Positions 6,601 to 12,400 of a stretch of 33,323 nucleotides of DNA are shown here, piece by piece. Both the position numbers and the translations under genes were made by a program. Source of the DNA: an uncultured Lentisphaeria bacterium (GTDB lineage: Bacteria; Verrucomicrobiota; Lentisphaeria; Oligosphaerales; Oligosphaeraceae). How positions within the stretch are numbered: the stretch's first letter is position 1; each line of letters opens with the position of its first letter. The notes under the pieces are model-generated. The model searched no databases. It worked only from the letters and a program-made list of their open reading frames with translations, and had not been told where the DNA came from. The stretch lies in contig CALZPA010000011.1 of assembly GCA_945827525.1 (NCBI GenBank), forward strand, positions 1 through 33,323. Direction: 5' to 3'.

Positions 6601-7922
6601 GCCAGTTCGGTCTTGAGCAGTTCGTTGAGTCGTTCCCAGCGGGGATCACCTGCAAGGATGGGAAGGGCTCCCGTCTCCTCGTCAGCCTCTTCCGCGTCAT
6701 CTCCCTCATCCAGGCGTGGCGGCTTCTTGAGTTCGGAGACGCCCTCCATCCAGTCTTTAGCGGCCTGGTATCGCTTCAGCTCCTCATCTCGCTCAGCCGT
6801 CTTCTGACGGAACTGGTTGATGGTCTTAAGTGCTTCGGAAAACGCTTCTTTGTCAAATTTGTTTTCTGTTTCCTGACAAACCAGGGCGGTGAAATAGGGA
6901 AACACAAAACCTCTTGTCCCACGTGCCTCGCGCACGGGGTCACCTCCGATGCCAGCATCGATGACCTGTGCCTTCTTGTCCTCCTTCTCTGGCTTGAGCA
7001 ACAGCTTGGCCAGAGAGACTGTGGCGTCGTTGGGAAAGAACTTGAGCATCCAGGCCATATTTCTTATAGGCAGACTGGTTCTGTTGTTTCTCGGGAAACG
7101 CACCTGCTCCAGTTCATCGACCTTATCAAGCATCCTGGCAAGTTCCGTTTGCACACTTTCCTGCGCCAGCCAATCGAGCGCAGCAGGTGGACTGATACGC
7201 TTGTCTCGATCCAGATAGAAGCGTATGGCGTCCTTGAGCTCCTTCTTCGCATCATCACCCTCAAAGAATTTGCCGGTCTGAGTCTTGACGCCGAACCACT
7301 CCAGCGAGATATCAGGCTGGAGAGCCCGAATGGCGGCCAGGGCATCGGATTCACGTAAGGCGGCAAAAAGACGTTGCCTGCCAGCCGCTCCCTCATTGGC
7401 CTTCTCGTCGCATTCCCAGTTCCCATCATAATCGGGACGGCACAGACGAGCGATATAGGTGGCGCCCGATTGCTTGACATCCCCATTGACAATGCACTTG
7501 TCCGCCACCTGGCAAATGGCCTTCTCCAGCAGCTCCGAACTGGAGGGATTCCCCGCCAAAATCAGGTTGCAGGCGGCCTCCAGACCATGCGTCTCGTCCA
7601 ACAGCCTCTCCCGATGCTGCGGAAAGACTCGTGCCAGCGAGTGCTTCAGGCCAGGACGCTTTCCTCCTGACGCCTGGAAATCGTTCCAGACATCCCGCAT
7701 CCGCAGCTTCAGCTTGCCAATGAAGCTGTTCTCATCATGGGACATGGCGGCCAAAGCCACCAGGTAATAGTTCACCGCATCCTGATAGAGAACCACATGA
7801 CGCCACAGAACCTCCTCCATCTCCTCCTTGGACAAGACTCTGTTGACCTCTCCTCTGACAGTAAGCCCCGTAATGCGACCCTGATAAATGCGAATGAATT
7901 CACTACCCATACTCTGTGCCAT
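3600..7922 (-). CDS. cas12b: Cas12b (C2c1) effector nuclease, unusually large
   Basis: The single-protein effector of the type V-B system; with crRNA and tracrRNA it would cut double-stranded DNA using one RuvC site. The split RuvC motifs are clear: RuvC-I in LVSVDLGQRTAG (D735), RuvC-II in VVIENLSRYRFSQDRSR (E1074) followed by ENSRLMKWAHR and AAYSSKFS, and RuvC-III in VQADVNASFNLGLR (D1247). The order and local wording match Cas12b rather than Cas12a. At 1440 aa it is about 300 residues longer than the 1129-aa Alicyclobacillus protein. About 165 extra residues lie before RuvC-I, including an acidic stretch near 403-417. A Pro/Gln/Glu-rich insert at 1165-1200 lies in the Nuc region between RuvC-II and RuvC-III. 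No strong Shine-Dalgarno precedes the ATG; M5 is an alternative start. Confidence 0.95.
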   Translation of the reverse strand: MAQSMGSEFIRIYQGRITGLTVRGEVNRVLSKEEMEEVLWRHVVLYQDAVNYYLVALAAMSHDENSFIGKLKLRMRDVWNDFQASGGKRPGLKHSLARVFPQHRERLLDETHGLEAACNLILAGNPSSSELLEKAICQVADKCIVNGDVKQSGATYIARLCRPDYDGNWECDEKANEGAAGRQRLFAALRESDALAAIRALQPDISLEWFGVKTQTGKFFEGDDAKKELKDAIRFYLDRDKRISPPAALDWLAQESVQTELARMLDKVDELEQVRFPRNNRTSLPIRNMAWMLKFFPNDATVSLAKLLLKPEKEDKKAQVIDAGIGGDPVREARGTRGFVFPYFTALVCQETENKFDKEAFSEALKTINQFRQKTAERDEELKRYQAAKDWMEGVSELKKPPRLDEGDDAEEADEETGALPILAGDPRWERLNELLKTELAVTNPFTDGQSADYGLTWRTIRTADEIFKGWNALLAKRQGQSDDQMQQALLEHLKAVQTKRSDVFGSAMLFGALSAPQNWCIWRADSAPAGKFRSGNILRDAVVYAEVLDEIKHLMEPIRFTPADAEHSRRQLDLKPFIRKKTGHTKPGHYVVPLTYRNSDGSCVFQECLLEYSAPRLRRDGLLADGESVYLPPAARPLLECAETAADAVDFKEVDVQLMPDVDRSGHRRFLLNFLPSLNVAKLSSSTQSPFLAKGQLYYANDANVCMLWPSYGATADGASWYKSGKPFDLVSVDLGQRTAGALSRITVTTTPRPGALSIGHAENREWYAVRRHSQLLRLPGEDAKVLEKDRFVQERDGERGRHASKEETLAGQALMRKLLAQDEAEFRRIWGETQDMECLDRNYFPEQNDLLLVGFRRALSRLRQLMRFLMGRTLGNLKGVEEEIAACSWLTDKTNEGIRAQVETLRRELPDDLLTIANRILPLRGRGWQWCRVGDGRCLQLRQTARGSDPTPTLIRGQRGLSFLRLEQLETFRQCCQSLNRILMTVPGERPMSVQQMRETPIPDPCPDVLMRLDELKEQRVNQTANLILTQALGLRHRPHRQEDRQRRAENDIHGEYAQIPGLQPAAFVVIENLSRYRFSQDRSRRENSRLMKWAHRAIRDKLKLLCEIYGIPLVEVNAAYSSKFSAEGIPGFRAEELTYQRLMASYGFRQAAGQTLAKRHMAGKNAQPQEPPHGQQLQLFDVPEEKPQQASDTGASALARVASQNARIAKLLEWKQPASSVVIPRNGGPVFVCFCQSDRLVQADVNASFNLGLRAVVEGSRLDINNRLSMERKGKVPGCWQVKKTSKLAKMVYQEPLEVDYVPSGSYARDGGNVFVLGCRTEELHFYQEQQKPIFKDEATRRKYPNLLFGGGLWHDSLLQWKRCRQLNWQRLRKLMPELPEATHWREDDWETAVRCFLTDEASQSCQWQPQEWQKLRGRISVTKTLWSDSPTDQLGY

Positions 7923-8239
7923 TGTGTACGAAGGTTCATTAGGTGATGTTATCCTATATGCCTCTCATGACTCAAATTTTTCCCTATACATTCTGCCATT
8001 ACTATACTGGCCTTAAGCTTGCTTTTCCACCTCAATCTAGAATAATAAGTGAGCTTTTTATGACATATGCAAAAGTGTCAATCTTTGTCGTTTATTGTCC
8101 AATAAAAGAACAAGTTATTTCCCTGAATGGAGAAGTCATGCTGTATCTGCATAAGAGAGTGATTTAGGAGGATAGCACAAACTGTCACATTGTGGGAACT
8201 GAGCGCTCAAGCCAATCACTGACTGAATACGGCAAAGAC
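7923..8239. other. AT-rich intergenic region upstream of cas12b
   Basis: About 300 bases, distinctly richer in A and T than the flanking GC-rich DNA. A plus-strand ORF of 74 codons (7943-8167) crosses it but has no recognisable motif or ribosome site and is probably chance. The likely role is to hold the promoter of the cas operon. The base composition break suggests that the CRISPR-Cas module was acquired here. Confidence 0.5.
7948..7975 (-). promoter_or_regulatory. Possible promoter of the cas operon
   Basis: TTGAGT (7970-7975) and GATAAC (7948-7953) are spaced by 16 bases on the minus strand, 26 bases before the cas12b start. Each box has only about 4 of 6 consensus bases. Other AT-rich candidates lie nearby (TATAGG, TATAGT upstream), so the exact site is uncertain. 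Confidence 0.3.
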
Positions 8240-8560
8240 GCCTCGCTTCGCTCGGAGGGCTTTTTTTCTCGCCTCGCTTCGCTCGGAGGGCTTTTCTCTC
8301 GTCACTCTCGTCACTCTCGTCACTCTCGTCACTCTCGTCGCTTTTTGCCGCCTCGCTCCTCGCTTCGCTCGGCGGGCTTTTCTCTCGTCACTCTCGTCGC
8401 TTTTTGCCGCCTCGCTTCGCTCGGCAGGCTTTTTTTGCTCTCGTCACTCTCGTCACTCTCGTCACTTTTTCTCGCCTCGCTTCGCTCGGCGTTTTTTTCT
8501 CTCGTCACTCTCGTCACTCTCGTCGCTTTTTGCCGCCTCGCTTCGCTCGGCGGGCGCTAT
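8240..8560. repeat. Tandem array of hairpin/T-run modules and 9-nt repeats
   Basis: The core CCTCGCTTCGCTCGG recurs six times (first copy near 8241, last near 8537). Most copies sit inside GCC...GGC stems followed by T-runs of 4-7 bases on the plus strand, so they resemble Rho-independent terminators. Between them lie runs of the 9-nt unit CTCTCGTCA, up to five in a row near 8296-8340. Overlapping ORFs translate as low-complexity SRHSRHSR or SDESDESDES and are not credible genes. The block sits between the end of the GH50-like gene and the cas operon and may insulate them, or may be a by-product of repeat expansion. Confidence 0.85.
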
Positions 8561-8563
8561 TCG

Positions 8564-8610
8564 CCCGACGGCGGGGGCGCCGTCGGGACAGGCCTCGCTT
8601 TGCTCGGCGG
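8564..8610. repeat. REP-like palindromic element, copy 1
   Basis: A 9-bp stem CCCGACGGC/GCCGTCGGG with a GC-rich loop is followed by ACAGG and CCTCGCTTTGCTCGGCGG. The same arrangement occurs at 8720, 8777 (stem part only) and 33192, so it is a dispersed intergenic repeat and not a one-off hairpin. Confidence 0.8.
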
Positions 8611-8664
8611 GGTATGATCCACAAAAGGCACAAAATACGCCAAAGACGCATCGCTGCGAACGAC

Positions 8665-8705
8665 AAAAAAAAAGCGACCCGCGCTGCTGATGCGGCGCAG
8701 GTCGC
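8665..8705 (-). terminator. Rho-independent terminator of the GH50-like gene
   Basis: On the minus strand a GC-rich hairpin (GCGACC...GGTCGC with an inner GCGC/GCGC pair) is followed directly by nine T residues. It lies about 100 bases after the stop of the gene at 8809-10872 and would stop transcription before the cas operon. Confidence 0.85.
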
Positions 8706-8719
8706 CCCCTACTTCTTCG

Positions 8720-8766
8720 CCCGACGGCGGGGGCGCCGTCGGGACAGGCCTCGCTTCGCTCGGCGG
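8720..8766. repeat. REP-like palindromic element, copy 2
   Basis: CCCGACGGC (8720-8728) pairs with GCCGTCGGG (8735-8743), followed by ACAGGCCTCGCTTCGCTCGG. Nearly identical to copies 1 and 4. Confidence 0.8.
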
Positions 8767-8776
8767 ACGCCTTTCG

Positions 8777-8805
8777 CCCGACGGCGGGGGGGCCGTCGGG
8801 ACAGG
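8777..8805. repeat. REP-like palindromic element, copy 3 (stem part only)
   Basis: CCCGACGGC (8777-8785) pairs with GCCGTCGGG (8792-8800), followed by ACAGGC. The CCTCGCTTCGCTCGG tail is missing; the element abuts the 3' end of the next gene at 8809. Confidence 0.75.
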
Positions 8806-8808
8806 CGC

Positions 8809-10872
8809 TCAGAAGCGCTCGCTACGCTCCCAGGTCTCGTAGACTGGCGTGAGGGAACCGTCGCAGTAGTCGTACATGCGACGATTGACCTCGGCCATCT
8901 GGTTGACACAGTCGTAGTGGGGATGATTGCAGATGTCGATGAGGCCGTGAGGCATGCACTCGCCGTCAAAACGTCCCAGCAGCGGCTGGTCGTTGAGCTC
9001 GAAGTAGTGGACACCCACACACTGCGGATTGGACATGGTCTTCTTCAGGTAGTTGGCACAGGCCTTGCCACGCTCAAACTGCGTGGTGGCGTTGACCAAT
9101 GCGTTGGAGAGCAGTCCCTGGTCGGAGGGGCCATAGTGCCATTCGCCGACGATAAGCGGCGTCGTCGCACAGCGGTTGACCAGGTTGAGCAGTCCGGCCG
9201 GATCCTGAGTGTAGTTGTTGGAGGAGAACATGTCGAAGAGCGCCTCGCCCGCAAAGTCCTTCTCGGTGACGTTGGCGTAGCGCATGCCCAGGTTGAGCGC
9301 CTGGGGACAGACGGCGCGGAGCGCCTCCGTCGGGACCTTGACGTACTGTTCGAGCAGGAGGGCGCGGAAGGCGTCGAGGGCCTGGGCGGCGGGGCCGTCC
9401 GCGGGGAGGTCGGCGCAGGGGACAGGCGTCCGGTAGAGATCCTCGAAGGCGGAGAGGGAGGTGTGGAAGGCGTCGTTGAAGTCCTGGATGGAGGGGAAGC
9501 GCTGCTGGAGCCAGTCGAGGAGGACGCGCTTGGACTCGCAGCCATTGACGGTCTCCAGGAGTCGCGCGGCGGGATTGGTGCTGCGCTGGAAGAGCCATTC
9601 GGGCTCGTTGTTGATGAAGTAGCCGATGAGGTAGGGATTGTCGCTGAAGGGTCGGAGCTGTTCGGCGAAGGTGGCGCAGAGTGTGCGGTACTCGTCGGAG
9701 AAGACGTCGGGGAAGTCGCGGAAGATGAATTCGCGCGTCTTGGGGAACTGCTTGAGCGTCCAGGTGAAGGGGATCTGGGCGAGTTTGAGGTAGTCCTCGA
9801 CGCGTTCGTCGAAATAGTTGTTGACGCAGACGGAGATGGTGTTGAAGCCCCAGCGCTTGAGTCGTGCGGCATTGATGGTAACCCAGGCGTTCCACCAGTT
9901 GTCGCCGAAGGCGCGGATCATGTTGGCGCGGGCGAAGTTGAACATGCGACGTCCGCGTCCGGCCTCGACGCCATTGCGCTTGACGAATTCGGGTATCTGG
10001 TCGGCGGTGGTCCAGGCGTCGCGGAAGACGGGGTCATCGGCTGGCGGGAGGAAGTCGAACATTTCCTCCATGCCGTCGACGAAGCCATGGACTCCCATTC
10101 GCGAGGCGTAGCAGATGCCGGAGGAGAAGAAGGCGCAGCCGTCGGGGTCGACGAGCCACCAGCGTTTGCCGTCGTGGAGCTTGTAGAAGCGTCCCTTTGG
10201 TTCGAAGCGTCGGGAGAGGCAGCCACCGAAGCGCGAGAAGCCGTCGGGGTAGCTGTTGTTGTGGCGTGCGAAGTCGTATTCGGCCTTGAGGTAGTCGACG
10301 AGCTGCTGTTCGGAATGGACTTTCTGTGGCCAGTCCATGTCCTTCCACTGTCCGAAGGGGTCGACCATGGGGGTGCCCTGGACCTTCAGCGGGGGGAGTT
10401 CGGAGGCGAGTCGGAGTCCATGGATGGTGACGGACTTGAGTGCGCGTCCCTTGGCGAAGACGATGTCGATGTGCGAGACGCGGTCGATGTGGGTGGGTCT
10501 GCCGGTGACGTGTCCCTTGAGGGAGCCTGGGAGGGTTGGGAGAAAGAAGCGTTGGGAGGCGAGGTCCTCGCACTGGACGGCCATGGTGACGCGGTGCTGT
10601 GGGATCATGTAGTACTGGAGGGTGAGGCGTTCGTTGCCGTCGTGGAAGACGATGCGTGTGTCGACCTTGGAGAGCTGGTCGGCCTCGAAGTCGAGGAGGA
10701 GGAATTCCTGTGGGGTCCAGGCGTGTCCGTTCTGGGAGGCGTCGAGTCTGAGGACGAGTTCCTGTCCCTCGTGTCGAGCGAAGGTAAGATGGTCTGGTGT
10801 GGCGGATAGCAGGTCGCCTCCGGAGACGAGATGCAGGTCTGCGAGTGGGATGGTGGTGTTAGGCGTCAGCAT
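8809..10872 (-). CDS. GH50-like (agarase-type, clan GH-A) glycoside hydrolase
   Basis: A 687-aa protein with a beta-sandwich-like N-terminal third and a TIM-barrel catalytic part. Typical of GH50-like enzymes are GKRWWLVDPDGCAFFSSGI (about residues 240-260), LKRWGFNTISV, and PYLIGYFINNEPEW, whose Glu near residue 422 would be the acid/base. IVGEWHYGP near residue 575 would carry the nucleophile. Its substrate is not certain; GH50 proteins act on agar-type galactans, but distant homologues in gut and soil bacteria may not. No signal peptide is seen. The ORF track start at 11085 runs through the upstream gene; I chose the ATG at 10870-10872 because AGGAG and AAGG lie just before it. It follows the CDP-alcohol phosphotransferase gene by 11 bases. 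Confidence 0.75.
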   Translation of the reverse strand: MLTPNTTIPLADLHLVSGGDLLSATPDHLTFARHEGQELVLRLDASQNGHAWTPQEFLLLDFEADQLSKVDTRIVFHDGNERLTLQYYMIPQHRVTMAVQCEDLASQRFFLPTLPGSLKGHVTGRPTHIDRVSHIDIVFAKGRALKSVTIHGLRLASELPPLKVQGTPMVDPFGQWKDMDWPQKVHSEQQLVDYLKAEYDFARHNNSYPDGFSRFGGCLSRRFEPKGRFYKLHDGKRWWLVDPDGCAFFSSGICYASRMGVHGFVDGMEEMFDFLPPADDPVFRDAWTTADQIPEFVKRNGVEAGRGRRMFNFARANMIRAFGDNWWNAWVTINAARLKRWGFNTISVCVNNYFDERVEDYLKLAQIPFTWTLKQFPKTREFIFRDFPDVFSDEYRTLCATFAEQLRPFSDNPYLIGYFINNEPEWLFQRSTNPAARLLETVNGCESKRVLLDWLQQRFPSIQDFNDAFHTSLSAFEDLYRTPVPCADLPADGPAAQALDAFRALLLEQYVKVPTEALRAVCPQALNLGMRYANVTEKDFAGEALFDMFSSNNYTQDPAGLLNLVNRCATTPLIVGEWHYGPSDQGLLSNALVNATTQFERGKACANYLKKTMSNPQCVGVHYFELNDQPLLGRFDGECMPHGLIDICNHPHYDCVNQMAEVNRRMYDYCDGSLTPVYETWERSERF

Positions 10873-10883
10873 CGTACCTTGTT

Positions 10884-12287
10884 TCACTCCTGGGGGGTTG
10901 AGGTATGGGGTGTAGCGTGTCGGAGGGAACGCCAGTCGGCGCCGCAGACGGCATAGGCCACGCTGAGCAGGAAACTCACGCAGACGAAGGCGAAGCGCAG
11001 CGACCGGTGTGACAGGGTGAGGCAGACGAAGATGGCGAGCAGGATGCAGACCAGCAGCTTGAGCATTCTGGGGATGCTCGGCCACATCATCAGTCCGAAG
11101 TGCTTGTAGGGGATTTTGGAGGCCATCAGGAGGCAGGCGAGGAGGACCACGGCCGTGGACAGGATGCCCAGGAGTGGCTGTGCGAACTCCAGTCCAAACA
11201 GGACGGCGGAGCCGGCGAGGGCTGCGCCGGCGCTGGCGGGCAGTCCGCAGAACCAGCCTGGGCGTGGCTTGAAGGAGGAATGGCGGAAGCGGAAGACATT
11301 GAAGAGGATGGCGCCCCAGTAGAGTGCGCCGGCGCAGGCGGCGACCGACCAGCTGATGAGTTCCTCTCCGAAGGTGAGGCAGCAGAAGATCATGATGGTG
11401 CCGCCGACGCCGTAGGCGGTGGCGTCAGCGATCTCGTCGAAGACGTCGCCATTGGCGGTGGAGCCGAATTTCTGTGCGAGTCGTCCGTCGAAGAGGTCGA
11501 AGAACTGACCGGCGAAGATCATGCAGAAGGCGAGGACGTAGTAGTTGTGTCGGTCGTTGAGGTATCCGAGGATGCAGAGGAAGACGGAGGCGACGCCGCA
11601 GAGGTAGTTGAGAAGGATGAGCGTGTTGGCGTACCACTGGTCGGGGATAACCTTGCAGTAGAAGGAGAGGAAGGCGAGCGAGGTGCAGAGGACCATGAGC
11701 ATGAGGACGAAGCCCTCATTGAGGAGGACGAAGCCGCCGAACTGGAGGGGTGAGATCTGGTTCAGGGAGATGAGGGAGAGGACGACGGTGACGAGTGCGG
11801 TCTTGGCCTTGCCGAAGGAGTTGGCGGCCTTTTTCTGGACCCAGAGGCGCGAGAGCTGTCCGGCGGTGTCGAGGATGATGAAGGCAACGACGAGCCAGAA
11901 GGGGAGGATGGTCATGCCCCAGCCGAAGAGGTTTCCGCTGCTGAAGTAGACGAGAGCGGGGAAGTACATGAACTTGTCGCTGAGCGGGTCGAGCCACTTG
12001 CCCATTTCGGTCACGAGGTCGCAGTTTCGTGCGATGGTGCCGTCGGTCATGTCGGTGATCATCCAGAAGGCGAACCAGAGGGTGGCGGCGGCCCACCAGC
12101 CCTGGTGCGCGAGGAGGATGCTGACGATGCCCATGGGGAGTCTCATGACGGACAGTCCGTTGGGTGTGAGCAGCCAGATGTCTCGGAACCAGTGCTTGAG
12201 GCGGGGATTGCGGGTGGTTTTCGTTATCAGCACCCGTTCGATGGCCAGCATGGCCAGAATCAGCAAGACCACCATCCAGTAGCTCAC
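10884..12287 (-). CDS. Membrane protein with two CDP-alcohol phosphotransferase domains
   Basis: A 467-aa polytopic membrane protein. The first domain has a complete family signature, D79-x2-D82-G-x2-A-R87-x8-G96-x3-D100-x3-D104, as in PgsA-type enzymes that transfer a phosphatidyl group from CDP-diacylglycerol to glycerol-3-phosphate. A second domain near 264-288 reads DLFDGRLAQ...GDVFDEIAD and has the aspartates, but Gln replaces the usual Arg (position 272); its FDEIADATAYGVG resembles the PssA branch. Single-domain enzymes are about 180-250 aa, so this is a natural tandem fusion. It might make two phospholipid head groups, or one half may be regulatory or act on an inositol-type acceptor. 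The start is GTG with GGGAG upstream. It lies between two glycosidase genes. Confidence 0.8.
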   Translation of the reverse strand: MSYWMVVLLILAMLAIERVLITKTTRNPRLKHWFRDIWLLTPNGLSVMRLPMGIVSILLAHQGWWAAATLWFAFWMITDMTDGTIARNCDLVTEMGKWLDPLSDKFMYFPALVYFSSGNLFGWGMTILPFWLVVAFIILDTAGQLSRLWVQKKAANSFGKAKTALVTVVLSLISLNQISPLQFGGFVLLNEGFVLMLMVLCTSLAFLSFYCKVIPDQWYANTLILLNYLCGVASVFLCILGYLNDRHNYYVLAFCMIFAGQFFDLFDGRLAQKFGSTANGDVFDEIADATAYGVGGTIMIFCCLTFGEELISWSVAACAGALYWGAILFNVFRFRHSSFKPRPGWFCGLPASAGAALAGSAVLFGLEFAQPLLGILSTAVVLLACLLMASKIPYKHFGLMMWPSIPRMLKLLVCILLAIFVCLTLSHRSLRFAFVCVSFLLSVAYAVCGADWRSLRHATPHTSTPQE

Positions 12288-12324
12288 GGTCTAAGTCTCC
12301 CTGCGTTGTTGGTTGTTGTGGTGG

Positions 12325-12369
12325 CTCGTCCGCGTCTGGGGGGAAAAGTCGTCACCAGGCGCGGACGAG
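12325..12369. other. Long hairpin between the GH123-like gene and the phosphotransferase gene
   Basis: CTCGTCCGCG-T-CTGG (12325-12339) pairs with CCAG-G-CGCGGACGAG (12355-12369): 14 Watson-Crick pairs plus one T-G, with a 15-base loop. On the plus strand a T6 run lies about 14 bases beyond; on the minus strand, the direction of the genes, no T-run follows. It may be an mRNA-stabilising or attenuating stem, or a bidirectional terminator. Confidence 0.6.
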
Positions 12370-12400
12370 GCGTAGTGTGTGTGTTTTTTCGGGGGAGGGA

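Noticed and set aside
7943-8167. 74-aa plus-strand ORF upstream of cas12b
   Set aside because: AT-rich chance frame, no Shine-Dalgarno and no recognisable motif.
8192-8617. 141-aa ORF rich in SRHSRHSR
   Set aside because: It is a translation of the tandem repeats; the opposite strand gives SDESDES in the same place.
8404-10809. 801-aa plus-strand ORF
   Set aside because: It lies antisense to the GH50-like gene and reads as Val/Glu/Gly-rich low-complexity sequence, the usual shadow of a GC-rich gene.
10873-11085. N-terminal extension of the GH50-like ORF
   Set aside because: It overlaps the phosphotransferase gene in another frame; the ATG at 10872 has a ribosome site and the family-like start.
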